From contig NZ_JBBYXL010000002.1 of NCBI RefSeq assembly GCF_039655865.1, positions 372,001-436,000 of the forward strand: a stretch of DNA of 64,000 nt. The letters run 5' to 3'. The position numbers and the translations under genes are program-made. The DNA is from Prosthecobacter sp. SYSU 5D2. Lineage in GTDB: Bacteria; Verrucomicrobiota; Verrucomicrobiia; Verrucomicrobiales; Verrucomicrobiaceae. Within the stretch, counting starts at the first letter, position 1; each line of letters starts with the position of its first letter. The notes under the pieces were generated by a model that saw nothing but the letters and a program-made list of their open reading frames with translations, made no database searches and was not told the origin of the DNA. Below, piece by piece: positions 17,361-27,776 of the stretch.

Positions 17361-19926
17361 GCTGGTTCCCTGGAACGTGAGTTCCGTCGGCTCCCTGCAA
17401 TTCCGCCAGGGCCTGCTGGAGCTGCTCGAACTTGACGGGCTTCACCAGATGGCGGGCAAAGCCGGCCTCACGGGTGCGCTGATGGTCCTCCTCCATGCCG
17501 TAGCCGGACAGGGCGATGCCGCTGAGTATAATGCCCCGGCTGCGGAGCTGCTGCATCAGGTCCATGCCTGAGCCGTCTGGAAGTCCCACATCGGAGACGA
17601 GAATGTCCAGTGTGTTTGCGGCCATTTCAGCCGCCAGCACGCCTTCCGCCACACTGCCCACCGCCGTCACCACATGTCCTGCCCGGTTCAGCAGCCGTGC
17701 CAGCACCTGCCGGGTAGGCTCGTGGTCTTCCACCAGCAGGATGTTAAACAGGTGGCTGGCAGGGGGCTCGGCCTCGGGTTTCTGCGGGCGGATGGTGGCA
17801 GTCTCCTGGAGTGTGCTGCTGCAGGGCAGGGTCACGGTGAATAAGGCCCCTTTTCCGGGGCCGTCACTGGCGGCGGAGATGCTGCCGCCATGCAGTTCCA
17901 CAATGGCGCGGGCAATGGCCAGGCCAAGTCCGAGACCGCCAAACTGGACCTCCATTTTTTCCTGTTCAAAGGGCATGAAAAGCTGCTCGGCGATGCCTGG
18001 TTCAAAACCGATGCCGCTGTCCTGGATCCGCACCACCAGTTGCGATGTTTCCTCCAGGTAATGGGAACTGAGTGTGATGGTTCCACCGGCAGGGGTGAAT
18101 TTCACCGCATTTTTTAGCAGGTTCCAAAACACCTGCTGGATGCGGGAGGAATCTCCCGGCAGCAGGCTGTGCGGGGATTGCAGGACCAGCCGCACTACCA
18201 GGTTTTTGATTTGGGCGTCCTCCTTGATGATTTCCCAGGCATGGAGGATGAGCGAATGAACGTCACACGTTTCGGCGCGCAGCAGCAGTTTTCCGCGGGA
18301 GATCCGGGTCAGATCCAGCAGGTCATCAATGAGACGGGCCTCCAGGCTGACGTGCCGCTCAATCATCCCCAGCGCATGGCGCACATCTTCAGGCAGCCGC
18401 TCGTCCCTGCTCATCACGGAGGAGCTGAGCAGCACCGGGGTCAGCGGGGTGCGCAGTTCATGGGACAGGGCCGCCAGAAAGTCGTCCTTCGCCTGGCTGG
18501 CTTTTTCTGCCTGCTCCTTGGCCTCTAAAAGAGCCTGTTCCGCCTTTTGGCGCGCCGTGATGTCCCGGATGAACCCCACAAACATCGGCGGACTGGCATC
18601 CACCACGGCATTGATGCTAAGCTCCACAGGAAATTCGGTGCCGTCGCGGCGCAGGGCGGGCATTTCCAGACGCTGGCCCAAAATGGGGGCGGTCCCGGCA
18701 TCGAGATATTTTTTCAAGCCCGATTCATGCGCTTCACGCAGCCTTTCAGGAATGATGTAGTCCGCCAGCATGCGCCCCAGCATCTCCTCGCGGCTCCAGC
18801 CGAAGATCTTTTCCGCCGCCAGGTTCCAGTCCACCACGCGGCCGCTGTCATCCATGAGCAAGACGCCGTCCAGGGAAGTTTTGAGGATGGATTCGCTGCG
18901 TTGTTCTTCCTCCCTCAGCGCAAATTTGGCGCGGCGCGCCTTTGCCTCCTGGTCATCCACCGCCCGGCTTACTGCGACAATCAGGGTGTAAAACAGCAGC
19001 AGTCCGCCAAAGAGCATCAGCGCCCGGCCTTCACCTGTCGCGATCATGCCGTTGGCCCGGCCATGGCCCACCAGCCAGGCCAGGATGACCAGGGAGGCGG
19101 TGGATCCAGGGAGCATCCAGCGCAGCAGCATGCCGCCCGCACTCTGTGAAAGCACCCGTCGCACTGGCTGCCGCTCATTCCGGATGGCCATCACACCCAG
19201 TGCCAGCAGCACCAGGACCAGGGCAGCATGCATCAGGATGTTGGTGGATTTCAGCAGTCCCGTAAAAGCGCCTGTTCCCGCCATGTAGCCGACCAGTCCA
19301 AATGCCGCAGGCACGGCAGCGGTCACCGCCAGGATTGGGGCGGTGAATATACGTCTGGCACGGCCTGCATTCACCGTCCAGTCCAGCCCCCAGAGGGACA
19401 GGCCCAGAAAGAATAGCGACAGGCTGGCATTCAGGCTCATCCTTCCGGGAGCTGTCACATGAGCATTCGCGTGATCCTCTGGGAAGGTGGCGGCCGTTAA
19501 AAGGTTGTCTATTTGCAAGTCCGCACCTGAAAAGTACTGAAGGCTGGTCAGACCCCCGATCAGAGCGACCAGCGCCCCCAGCAGACCGGCTGCCTGACGG
19601 TAACCCTTCGAGGCAGCAAATTTTTTGGCCAGTTGCCACATCAGCAGTGACAGGGCGGCGCAGAGCAGGGCCACGCAGTTGTTGACCCGCATCACCATCA
19701 TGCCTGGCAGACCGGCAATGTAATGAAGCGATGGAATCATCCACACGGCCAGATTGCTGCCTGCGATCAGCACCGTTCCCAACACAGCGGCTTTGACAAT
19801 GCCGTCACAAATACGCTCTGCCTGCGGTAGCTGAGAATCAGCCACACTCAGGGGGGAGCGCGAGGTCAGAGGGACAGCCACAGGAAGGAGGATAAATTCA
19901 ACGCAGCTTCTATCACTTTCCTCCAA
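17353..19926 (-). CDS. membrane hybrid sensor histidine kinase with PAS and C-terminal receiver
   Basis: An 857-residue protein. Residues about 40-330 contain seven to eight membrane segments (for example WMIPSLHYIAGLPGMMVM, APGRMSLNASLSLFFLGLSL). A PAS domain follows (SILKTSLDGVLLMDDSGRVV to GFIRDITAR), then HisKA with the phosphorylated His at about 489 (LSHELRTP), HATPase_c (N box NLLKNAVKF, DSGIGFEPG, GLGLGLA) and a receiver with Asp about 779 (SDVGLPDGSG) and the KP motif. No DNA-binding output is fused, so phosphate must pass to another protein. The start is uncertain: TTG at 19926 opens the frame, and GTG at 19881 is another option. Confidence 0.9.
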   Translation of the reverse strand: MEESDRSCVEFILLPVAVPLTSRSPLSVADSQLPQAERICDGIVKAAVLGTVLIAGSNLAVWMIPSLHYIAGLPGMMVMRVNNCVALLCAALSLLMWQLAKKFAASKGYRQAAGLLGALVALIGGLTSLQYFSGADLQIDNLLTAATFPEDHANAHVTAPGRMSLNASLSLFFLGLSLWGLDWTVNAGRARRIFTAPILAVTAAVPAAFGLVGYMAGTGAFTGLLKSTNILMHAALVLVLLALGVMAIRNERQPVRRVLSQSAGGMLLRWMLPGSTASLVILAWLVGHGRANGMIATGEGRALMLFGGLLLFYTLIVAVSRAVDDQEAKARRAKFALREEEQRSESILKTSLDGVLLMDDSGRVVDWNLAAEKIFGWSREEMLGRMLADYIIPERLREAHESGLKKYLDAGTAPILGQRLEMPALRRDGTEFPVELSINAVVDASPPMFVGFIRDITARQKAEQALLEAKEQAEKASQAKDDFLAALSHELRTPLTPVLLSSSVMSRDERLPEDVRHALGMIERHVSLEARLIDDLLDLTRISRGKLLLRAETCDVHSLILHAWEIIKEDAQIKNLVVRLVLQSPHSLLPGDSSRIQQVFWNLLKNAVKFTPAGGTITLSSHYLEETSQLVVRIQDSGIGFEPGIAEQLFMPFEQEKMEVQFGGLGLGLAIARAIVELHGGSISAASDGPGKGALFTVTLPCSSTLQETATIRPQKPEAEPPASHLFNILLVEDHEPTRQVLARLLNRAGHVVTAVGSVAEGVLAAEMAANTLDILVSDVGLPDGSGMDLMQQLRSRGIILSGIALSGYGMEEDHQRTREAGFARHLVKPVKFEQLQQALAELQGADGTHVPGNQPI

Positions 19927-20034
19927 TGTCTAAACCGGTTTTAAAAGAATCCATTTAACGTAAAGACTTTTGAGGTGGAATAATAACGTTTCACCCCCTT
20001 TTAAAGTTGCCTGAGCGGGCATTTTGCCAGGTTT

Positions 20035-20061
20035 TCTAACCATTCGACTTTAGTGGTTAGA
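20035..20061. other. inverted repeat in the intergenic region 19927-20068
   Basis: TCTAACCA (20035-20042) pairs with TGGTTAGA (20054-20061) around 11 nt. It lies just past the 3' end of the minus-strand hydrolase gene, but the run behind it on that strand is A rather than T, so a classical terminator is doubtful. The rest of this 142-nt gap is AT-rich and probably holds the promoter of the hybrid kinase. Confidence 0.3.
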
Positions 20062-20068
20062 CGCAGAG

Positions 20069-21658
20069 TCAGTCCAGGTGCAGAATGCGCACAATCTCCG
20101 CCTTGGCGGCGGGATGGCGAAAGGCTCCGTGACGGGCTGGCACAATCAGTTCGGAAGTCGCACCCTCGAGCCGGCTGCTGGTATAGGGTACGATGCCGTC
20201 GGTGCTTTTTTCCAGCGGGCCCTTCCAGCCCCGGTTGCCAATGATGCTGTGCGTCCGCACATGACCGGGGATTGGCAGATCCGCCAGGATGCGCAGCGTC
20301 GGCTGCTTGGGTGACAGGGAGCTGACGCTGTCCATGCGGCCGGTGCCCAGGGCCTCATAGGCAGGGGTGAAGGCGCCGGGATTATCCGCATAGATGCGCT
20401 TGAAAAAGTCCTGAAACTGAACCGGTGGCCGGGTGAGCAGGCTGCCCACTTTCCCCACCGGATTATCCGCCATGCGGCTGCCACGGTGCGGCGTGGAGAT
20501 GAAGATGACGCGGTGGATGGTGCGGTCCGGCTGCCATTCGAAGGCCTCGTTCAGCACCTTCCGGTCTTCAGCGGACAGCTTGAGCTGCTCAGGCGGGACC
20601 GTGAAGGCGGCTTCCCAAAAAGCATCTCCGGGGGTGACGATGAGGCTCTTGCCGATGAGGCCGCCCATGCTGTGGACGAGCAGCGTCGTCTTCTGCATGG
20701 CGGGGTCGTTTCCGTCCGGGTCTAACAATAAGCGTAACTCTTTGAGCTGGCTTCTGAGGATGCGGGATGAGTACAGCGCCGGTGCGGAGGTGTTGTAAAG
20801 GTAATGCCAGATCTGGTAGCGGCTGCGGATGCGCGGATCCGCCCACAGATCGTTGCTGATGTCCGCCCAGGCCAGCGGTGTGGACAGCAGGCCATGGATC
20901 ATGATGAGCGGCTCCTTCTGCGGATCGTAAGCTTCCATCAGGTAGAGCTGCGGTTTGCGTTTCGGTGTCGGCGTCAGCATGTCCAGGATGCCGGACTGGC
21001 GCAGCGCGCCTGCACGGGACAGCGCCGCTGCCCAGGAACTGGAAAAGTCCGCTGCCAGCAGTTGCTTCCGGCCCTTGTACATGACGGTTTCATATTTGAG
21101 CGATGGCAGCAGACGGATGCGTACGCGCTGCACACCTCTCTGCGCAGGCCCTGCCTCCGCCACTGCCGTCAGCGGGCGGCTGATCGCCTCCGGCGGGAAA
21201 AAGCGCTCAATGCGCTCGCGCTCCTTGTTCTCCCGCAGGGCAATGAGCGGGGCGCCGATGCCCGGACGCTGATGGTGGCGGATGCGGGTGGTTTTAAAGC
21301 CGGATGCTGCCTGGATTTCATCAAAGTAGGACAGCGGATCATCGCCAGGATGAGCCCCCTCCATCACCACTTCAAAATGGATGGCGTCTTTGTCCTTGAC
21401 CTTTACCGGACTGCGGGCGGGCAGCTTTTCCTTTTTCCACCGCTCCACCACCTCTCCCAGCGCCTTGCTTCCTTCAGGTGAATCCGGCGCTTCGGTGACG
21501 ACGGTGGACAGCAGTTGATGCAAAGAGGCCGGCGGTTCCGCGTTGATCTGCCGGATCTGCGATTGCAGCGGGCGGATGAGCCGGGCCGGTGCCAGGGCAC
21601 AGGAATTCAGGAGGACCGCTGCGGCCAGGGTCCAGGAAAACATTGCCGGGAGGCTCAT
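20069..21658 (-). CDS. alpha/beta-hydrolase lipoprotein
   Basis: A 529-residue protein with a lipoprotein signal (lipobox LLNSC near residue 19). The first 220 residues have no recognised domain. Then comes an alpha/beta hydrolase: oxyanion region MIHGLLSTPLAW, nucleophile elbow LVHSMGG, the segment IFISTPHRGS typical of PGAP1/GPI-inositol deacylase-like and lipase proteins, an acidic residue in STDGIVPY and a histidine in PARHGAF. It probably cleaves a lipid or ester at the membrane. Its start overlaps the stop of the rhodanese-YceI gene by 4 nt (ATGA), so the two are translationally coupled. Confidence 0.85.
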   Translation of the reverse strand: MSLPAMFSWTLAAAVLLNSCALAPARLIRPLQSQIRQINAEPPASLHQLLSTVVTEAPDSPEGSKALGEVVERWKKEKLPARSPVKVKDKDAIHFEVVMEGAHPGDDPLSYFDEIQAASGFKTTRIRHHQRPGIGAPLIALRENKERERIERFFPPEAISRPLTAVAEAGPAQRGVQRVRIRLLPSLKYETVMYKGRKQLLAADFSSSWAAALSRAGALRQSGILDMLTPTPKRKPQLYLMEAYDPQKEPLIMIHGLLSTPLAWADISNDLWADPRIRSRYQIWHYLYNTSAPALYSSRILRSQLKELRLLLDPDGNDPAMQKTTLLVHSMGGLIGKSLIVTPGDAFWEAAFTVPPEQLKLSAEDRKVLNEAFEWQPDRTIHRVIFISTPHRGSRMADNPVGKVGSLLTRPPVQFQDFFKRIYADNPGAFTPAYEALGTGRMDSVSSLSPKQPTLRILADLPIPGHVRTHSIIGNRGWKGPLEKSTDGIVPYTSSRLEGATSELIVPARHGAFRHPAAKAEIVRILHLD

Positions 21659-22566
21659 GCAGGTTCCATAACGATGCGCACCTGAAGCTCAATCAAATCA
21701 TTCACCAGATGCCCTGCCAGACGGGCAAAAAAACGGCCTGAGCCATACAGGACACCCCACCGTGTACGGTCAATGCTGAACGCCGCCTGGGCCACGCAGC
21801 GCTGCTTTTCATCCATGCCCGCAGACAGGGTGAAGGAGATTGGCGCAGTTACTCCGCGCAGCGTCAGGTCTGCCTCCACCTGGAGATTTTGCGATCCTGG
21901 CGGAGCCTCCGGGATGACCGTGGCGTCCGTGAGCTTGAGCCGCGCCTCCGGATACAGGGCCGTGTCAAAAAAATCATCACTCCGCAGATGAGCGATGAGC
22001 ACATCATGATACGGGTTCCCGGCCAGGTCATCACAAGTTATGTCCGCCACGGAAAGCACAAATTCGCCGCCCTGGATCTGGCCGTCCTTCACATCCAGGT
22101 AACCGGAGGTGATGGGGATGCTGCCCCAGTGTTTGTTCATCAGATTCCGCCCCAGCCATTCCATCCGGCTCTCCTCCACATCCACCGTCAGCCGGCCGGT
22201 GGGCAGCGGGGCTGGCTGCGGCGTTTCACCGCTTCCCACCGTGGGGAGGCCCGCTTCGCACCAGGCGGCCAGGCAGCCGTCCAGGCGGTACACTGGGTCA
22301 TACCCGGCCCGGAGCAGCTTTTCCGCCGCCATCGTGGCCTCATGGCTGGAGGCTGCACTGCCATAGACACAGACGGGCGTTTTTTTGTCCGGCACCAGGG
22401 CGGCAAGGCGGTCATGAAAGGCCACCTCCAGCACACAGTTGTTCACCGAGCCCGCAATGGCACAGCGTTCATGGTCGTCTGGCAGGCGGACATCCATGAT
22501 GACCGCTGACGGCTGCTGCAGACGCAGGGTGTCCAGTTCGGCTGGGGAGATGAGGGTGGCAGGCAT
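21655..22566 (-). CDS. rhodanese-like domain fused to a YceI-like domain
   Basis: From the ATG at 22566 a 303-residue protein (MPATLISPAELDTL); the ATG at 22593 adds nine residues. Residues about 1-110 are a rhodanese domain with the entry VIMDVRLPDDHE, but the active-site loop reads VYGSAASSHEA: the usual catalytic cysteine after the tyrosine is a glycine, so sulfurtransfer is unlikely. Residues about 125-303 are a YceI-type lipocalin (LTVDVEESRMEWLGRN, HLRSDDFFD, LTLRGVTAPISF), a fold that binds isoprenoid lipids such as polyprenyl quinones. No signal peptide is seen, although most YceI proteins are periplasmic. It is the first gene before the lipoprotein hydrolase (ATGA overlap). Confidence 0.85.
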   Translation of the reverse strand: MPATLISPAELDTLRLQQPSAVIMDVRLPDDHERCAIAGSVNNCVLEVAFHDRLAALVPDKKTPVCVYGSAASSHEATMAAEKLLRAGYDPVYRLDGCLAAWCEAGLPTVGSGETPQPAPLPTGRLTVDVEESRMEWLGRNLMNKHWGSIPITSGYLDVKDGQIQGGEFVLSVADITCDDLAGNPYHDVLIAHLRSDDFFDTALYPEARLKLTDATVIPEAPPGSQNLQVEADLTLRGVTAPISFTLSAGMDEKQRCVAQAAFSIDRTRWGVLYGSGRFFARLAGHLVNDLIELQVRIVMEPA

Positions 22567-22677
22567 GGGTGAAGTAAGGTCGGAAACAGGCATGCATGTG
22601 GAAGCCTGCCTGTGAATATACAGAAGGCAGATGAAGGGACAATAAACGGTTACTGCCTGTGCTTATTCGCATAAAGA

Positions 22678-25600
22678 ATGCGTGATGCGGTTGTGAAGGC
22701 GGCAAAGAATGGCAACGTTTTCATTATCCTAGAAATGAGCCATCCAGGTCCGTTGTCATTAGTGCGAATGAAACGCATGGCCCGCCAGTATGTCTGGGGG
22801 GCGGTCCTGTTAGCGGTGGTGATCTGTCTTTTGGTCCAGGCGGGCTGGCTTCTGGATGTCCCCCTTCTGAAAACCTGGTTACCGGGCGGGCCGACCATGA
22901 AATGCCTGACGGCGGCAGGCATGCAGGCCACTGTGCTGGCCATCCTGGCCTCCTCCATGAGCCGCTGGACGGATCTGCGCCGCTGGCGTCCCCACCTTGG
23001 CTGTGTTGCGCTGGTCCTGGCCCTGGCGCCCCTGGGCATGGGTGCCTGGATTCTGGCGGTTCATCTCCAGGTCTGGCCTGCACCTTCCATCCCCGGGATG
23101 TGGTCCATCATGCCGGCGCCTGCCACCGGGCTCAGCCTGCTGCTGTACGGATGCAGCCTTTTTCTGGCCAGGCAGCCGCGCGGTGCCGCCTGGTTTGGCA
23201 TCTGCACCGGTCTGGCTCTCGCCGTGGCGTGGCTTTCCCTGCTCAGCCTGGTTTATGGCAGCGACCCTGGTCGGCCTAACTTGTTGTTTGGTCAGGTGTC
23301 CCTGCCCGCCGCCGTGACCATGCTCCTGGTCTGTGCAGGTCTCGTCTTCTTGCGGCCGTATCAGGGGGTGGTGAGGATCGTCTCATCCCCCGCTCCGGCA
23401 GGCAGGCTGGTCCGCCGCCTGCTGCCTCTAGCCGTGTTCCTGACCTTGCTTTTTGGCCTGGTCCGCCTTTGGGCCCAGCAGCGCTGGGGGTTCACCACAG
23501 AGTTTGGTGCCGCCTTCTACAGTACAGTCACCACCGTCATCCTGGTGGGAGTCATTCTGCATCATGCCCATACGGTGGCGCGCCTGGACCGCCTGCGCGA
23601 GCATACAGAAAGAAAAATCGCCCGCCGCCATGCCGAGAGCGAGCGCCGCTTCCGCGGCATCTTCAACAGCACCTTCCAGTTCATCGGCCTCACCACGCCT
23701 GAGGGAGTGCTGCTGGAAACCAACCAGTCCTCCCTGGATGCTACAGGCGTGCAGGCTGCGGACATCATCGGCCTGCCCTTTTGGGAGTGCCCGTGGTGGG
23801 AACATTCTCCTGCAACCCAGGAAAAAATGCGTCAGGGCATCCAGGAGGCCGCTGCCGGCAGACCGGTGCGTTTTCAGACCGAGTATCGCGCGGCCGATGG
23901 CAGCCTCCGCCCGGTGGATTTCTCCCTCAATCCGGTACTGGATGAAAACGGCAGGACCGCCTTCCTGGTGCCGGAGGCCCGGGACATCACTGAACATCGC
24001 GCAGCCACCCGGGACCTGGAAAGCATCTCCCAGCGCCTCAGGCTCGCCACGCTGGCAGCGGACATCGGCATTTGGGACTGGAACATTCAGACCAATGAAC
24101 TCGTTTGGGATGAGCTCATGCATCAGATCTACCAGGTGCCTAGTACGGATTCAGGGCTGGATTACCAGGTCTGGGAGAGCCGCCTGCATCCGGATGACCG
24201 TCCGGGGGTGCGGGCCGCGCTCAAGGACGCCCTGGATGGAGTGCGGGATTTTAACATCATCTTCCGCATCGTCTGGCCGGACCAGTCCGTCCATTACCTC
24301 CAGACCAAGGCCATCGTCCAGCGGGATGAAAACGGCCTTCCGCTGCGTATGCTCGGCACCAATGCGGACATCACTCAGAAAGTCATGTCCGAGGCCGGCC
24401 TTCTCGAGAGCGAAGAACGGTTCCGCCATGCTTTTGAATATTCTGCCATCGGCCTGGCCCTGGTGGATCCGGACGGTGCCTGGCTGGGCATGAACAAGGC
24501 GCTTTGCGGCATTGTTGGTTATACCGAGCGGGAGCTTCTGGGGAAGTCCTTCCGTGACATCTCCCACCCTGATGATCTTCATGAGGAGCAGGACAACATC
24601 AACCGGCTCATCCGTGGGGATGTCACCCACTATCAGATGGAAAAACGCTACCTTCGCAAGGATGGCAGCATTGTCTGGGTCATGCTCACCTCCTCCCTGG
24701 TGAAGGAGACTGATGGCAGCCCCGCCTACTTCATCTCTCAGGTGGAGGACATCACCCAGCGGCACGAGGCCGAGCGCGTGCTCAACTATCAGCAAAAGCA
24801 GCTCCGCATGCTCATCGAGCACACCCCTGCTGCCGTGGCCATGTTTGACATGGACATGTGCTACGTCGCCGCCAGCCGCCGCTGGAGGGAGGACTACCAT
24901 TTGCAGTCGCAGCCCCTCCTTGGCCGCAGCCACTATGAAGTCTTCCCGGAGATCAGTCCCGAATGGAAGGCCGTTCACCAGCGTGCCCTGGCCGGCTCCG
25001 TCGAAAGCCGGGATGAGGACCGGTTCCTCCGTGCAGACGGCCAGGAGGAATGGCTGCGCTGGGAGGTCCGGCCCTGGCGGGAGGTGGACGGGGAAGTTGG
25101 CGGCATCGTCATGTTCACCGAGATCATCACCGAGCGTAAAAACGCTGCGGAAAATGTTCGCGCATCGCTGGAGGAAAAAGAGGTCCTGCTTCGTGAGATT
25201 CATCACCGTGTGAAAAACAACATGCAGATCATCTCCAGCCTGCTGCAGCTCCAGACCAGCGCCCTCCATGATCCTGCGGATGTGGCCATCTTTCAGGACT
25301 GCCAGGCGCGCATCCATGCCATGGCCATGGTTCATGACCGGCTTTACCGCTCCGGCAGCCTTTCCACCATCAATTTTGGGGAGCACCTTCGGGAGCTGGC
25401 CAGCCTAATGGTTCGCGGTCAGTCCGGTGGCATGGCTCACATCCGTCTGGATGTCCGCTGTGACGATGTGGAACTGGACCTGGACAAGGCCATCCCCCTC
25501 GGCCTCATCGCCACAGAGCTCATTACCAATGCCTTCAAGCATGCCTTCAAGGGGCGTGAGTCCGGCTGCATCACCATCCGGCTGACTAGGGCCGAGGAAA

Positions 25601-25779
25601 AAAAGATGCTGCTCTGCATCAGTGACGACGGCATCGGTCTGCCATCCGCTGCGGAGCCCCACAGTGCCCGCACCCTAGGTCTGCGCCTGGTGAGGTCTTT
25701 GAGCCATCAGATGCGCGCGCAAAATAAATTCTCTGCCACTGCTGCCGGTTGTTGTGTCGAGATCGCTTTTGATGTTTAA
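22678..25779 (+). CDS. membrane multi-PAS sensor histidine kinase, HisKA_2 type
   Basis: Up to 1033 residues; ATGs at 22735 and 22768 ([11 protein letters not shown]) are possible shorter starts. The first about 300 residues hold about eight membrane helices resembling those of the hybrid kinase at 17353-19926. Four PAS/PAC units follow (about 320-440, 450-570, 575-700, 705-830), with typical closing motifs such as [10 protein letters not shown] and [12 protein letters not shown]. The kinase is of the HisKA_2 type: [20 protein letters not shown] with His 842/843, then an HATPase with [11 protein letters not shown] and SDDGIGLP. Such kinases often phosphorylate single-domain or REC-first proteins; the next gene, 23 nt downstream, starts with a receiver. 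Confidence 0.92.
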   Translation: MRDAVVKAAKNGNVFIILEMSHPGPLSLVRMKRMARQYVWGAVLLAVVICLLVQAGWLLDVPLLKTWLPGGPTMKCLTAAGMQATVLAILASSMSRWTDLRRWRPHLGCVALVLALAPLGMGAWILAVHLQVWPAPSIPGMWSIMPAPATGLSLLLYGCSLFLARQPRGAAWFGICTGLALAVAWLSLLSLVYGSDPGRPNLLFGQVSLPAAVTMLLVCAGLVFLRPYQGVVRIVSSPAPAGRLVRRLLPLAVFLTLLFGLVRLWAQQRWGFTTEFGAAFYSTVTTVILVGVILHHAHTVARLDRLREHTERKIARRHAESERRFRGIFNSTFQFIGLTTPEGVLLETNQSSLDATGVQAADIIGLPFWECPWWEHSPATQEKMRQGIQEAAAGRPVRFQTEYRAADGSLRPVDFSLNPVLDENGRTAFLVPEARDITEHRAATRDLESISQRLRLATLAADIGIWDWNIQTNELVWDELMHQIYQVPSTDSGLDYQVWESRLHPDDRPGVRAALKDALDGVRDFNIIFRIVWPDQSVHYLQTKAIVQRDENGLPLRMLGTNADITQKVMSEAGLLESEERFRHAFEYSAIGLALVDPDGAWLGMNKALCGIVGYTERELLGKSFRDISHPDDLHEEQDNINRLIRGDVTHYQMEKRYLRKDGSIVWVMLTSSLVKETDGSPAYFISQVEDITQRHEAERVLNYQQKQLRMLIEHTPAAVAMFDMDMCYVAASRRWREDYHLQSQPLLGRSHYEVFPEISPEWKAVHQRALAGSVESRDEDRFLRADGQEEWLRWEVRPWREVDGEVGGIVMFTEIITERKNAAENVRASLEEKEVLLREIHHRVKNNMQIISSLLQLQTSALHDPADVAIFQDCQARIHAMAMVHDRLYRSGSLSTINFGEHLRELASLMVRGQSGGMAHIRLDVRCDDVELDLDKAIPLGLIATELITNAFKHAFKGRESGCITIRLTRAEEKKMLLCISDDGIGLPSAAEPHSARTLGLRLVRSLSHQMRAQNKFSATAAGCCVEIAFDV

Positions 25780-25802
25780 AACCCACTGGAATTCAACAAG
25801 CC

Positions 25803-27776
25803 ATGCCCATTCAAGGAGACCCTGCGGTCCATACATCCAGCACTCCCCTGAACGTCTTCATCGTCGAGGACGAAAGCCTCGTTGCCATGGACCTGGAAGA
25901 CCGGCTCGCGAAAATGGGCTATCAGGTTTGTGGAATGGCGGATAACGGCGGCGAGGCCCTTGCTGGCATCCTGGCCGTCAAGGCGGACCTGGTACTGATG
26001 GACATCCATCTGCGAGATTCCATGGACGGGGTGGATGTGGCCGCCAGCCTGCGCAAGACCTCCAATGTCCCTGTCATCTTTGTCACCGCCCATGCGGATG
26101 AGATCACCCTGCGCCGGGCCGGCCAGGCGGAGCCTTTCGGGTATGTTCTCAAGCCCTTTGATGAACGCGAGCTCCGCGCCACCATTGAGATGGCCCTTTA
26201 CCGTCACCGCGCGGAAACCCGCGTGCGCAAGCTGGAGCGCTGGCTTTCCACCACCCTCCGCAGCATTGGCGACGGTGTCATTGCCACCGACGACCAGGGC
26301 TGCATCACACTCATCAATCCCCTGGCGGAATCCCTCACCGGCTGGTCTGGCGCAGAGGCGCTCGGTATGCCCTTGGATCAGGTGCTGGCCATTTTCAGTG
26401 AGAACGGCAGCAACGAAACCCAGGACCTGTTTTACGAGGCGATGCAGGCCGGGGTCACCATCAACCGGGGTGAAGACAAAAGCCTCAAATCCAAGGATGG
26501 ACGGACGATCCCCGTGGATGAGAGCATTTCCCCCATTCGTGATGATGAGGGCCGCATCACCGGCTGTGTCGTGGTTTTTCGTGACTGCACCCAAAGCAAG
26601 CGCCTGCTGGAGGAACGGAAGCGGCTTGAAACTAAAATGCAGGAGACCCAGCGCCTGGAGAGCCTGGGCGTTCTCGCCGCCGGCATCGCCCATGATTTTA
26701 ACAATCTCCTCACGGTGGTGACCATGAACGCCTCGCTGGGCAAGACCTTTGTGCCCCGGGATTCACCGGTGCTCCGGAGCCTGACGGACATCCAGTCCTC
26801 CGCCGAGCGCGCCGCCCAGCTATGCAACCAGATGCTCTCCTATGCCGGCCAGGGCCCGGTTTCCAAAGAGCCGCTCTGCATCAATGAGCTGACCCGCGAC
26901 ACGGCCCAGCTCCTGACCACCGCTATCAGCAAGAAAACCTCCCTGTCTCTGGACCTGGGGGATAACATGCCTTGGGTCAACGGTGACCGCAGCCAGCTCC
27001 AGCAGGTCATCATGAATCTGGTCATCAATGCCTCAGAAGCCCTCCAGGACCTCCCTGGCAGGATCAAGCTGAAGACCCGCTTCGCCCATGTGGACCAGGC
27101 CCGGCTCTTTGCCTGCCGCACGGGCAATGCCTTGAAGGAGGGCGACTATCTCATGATTGAGGTCAAGGACACCGGTGAAGGCATGGCCCCTGAAGTCCTG
27201 GCCCGTATCTTTGACCCGTTTTACACCACCAAGTTCACCGGTCGCGGGCTCGGCCTGGCAGCTGTCCTGGGCATCGTGCGCAGCCATGGCGGGGATCTGT
27301 CTGTGGAGAGCATTGCAGGAGCCGGCACCACTTTCAGAATTTACCTGCCAGCCTCATCGAAGCAGGCGGACGCCGCACCTCCCATGGATTTAAATTCCAC
27401 CTCGTGGCTAGGCACAGGCCATGCCCTCATTGTGGATGATGAAGCCACCATCCGCATGGCCGGGCAGGCCGTTCTCAGCCACCTTGGCTTTCACGTGGAT
27501 GTGGCGGAAGACGGAATGCGCGGCCTGGAAAAAATCCTACGCCAGGCTGGCAATTACAAAGTCGTGCTGCTGGACCTGACCATGCCCAACCTGGACGGCC
27601 GCGAGGTCTATAAAATCGTCAGGGAGCGCATGCCCCATCTCCCCATCATCATCATGAGCGGCTATTCCTCCCACCAGGCCACGGACCTCATGAATGACGG
27701 CGGTCCCACTTCCTTTATCCAGAAGCCGTTCTCCGTGGAGACCATCAAGGAAAAGTTGATGACACTTTTGGGCTAA
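25803..27776 (+). CDS. hybrid kinase REC-PAS-HisKA-HATPase-REC
   Basis: A 657-residue soluble protein. Domains in order: receiver (about 16-130, phospho-acceptor Asp 67 in MDIHL, VKP-type lysine in LKPFDE), PAS (about 145-270, entry TTLRSIGDGVIATDDQG), HisKA with His 297 in GIAHDFNNLL, HATPase (NLVINASEAL, DTGEGMAPE, GLGLAAV) and a C-terminal receiver with Asp 591 (LLDLTMPNLDG) and QKPF. The HDFNNLL phospho-acceptor is typical of kinases controlling NtrC-like or stand-alone regulators. It is cotranscribed with the upstream HisKA_2 kinase, which is the likely donor for the N-terminal receiver; no DNA-binding output is present. Confidence 0.92.
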   Translation: MPIQGDPAVHTSSTPLNVFIVEDESLVAMDLEDRLAKMGYQVCGMADNGGEALAGILAVKADLVLMDIHLRDSMDGVDVAASLRKTSNVPVIFVTAHADEITLRRAGQAEPFGYVLKPFDERELRATIEMALYRHRAETRVRKLERWLSTTLRSIGDGVIATDDQGCITLINPLAESLTGWSGAEALGMPLDQVLAIFSENGSNETQDLFYEAMQAGVTINRGEDKSLKSKDGRTIPVDESISPIRDDEGRITGCVVVFRDCTQSKRLLEERKRLETKMQETQRLESLGVLAAGIAHDFNNLLTVVTMNASLGKTFVPRDSPVLRSLTDIQSSAERAAQLCNQMLSYAGQGPVSKEPLCINELTRDTAQLLTTAISKKTSLSLDLGDNMPWVNGDRSQLQQVIMNLVINASEALQDLPGRIKLKTRFAHVDQARLFACRTGNALKEGDYLMIEVKDTGEGMAPEVLARIFDPFYTTKFTGRGLGLAAVLGIVRSHGGDLSVESIAGAGTTFRIYLPASSKQADAAPPMDLNSTSWLGTGHALIVDDEATIRMAGQAVLSHLGFHVDVAEDGMRGLEKILRQAGNYKVVLLDLTMPNLDGREVYKIVRERMPHLPIIIMSGYSSHQATDLMNDGGPTSFIQKPFSVETIKEKLMTLLG

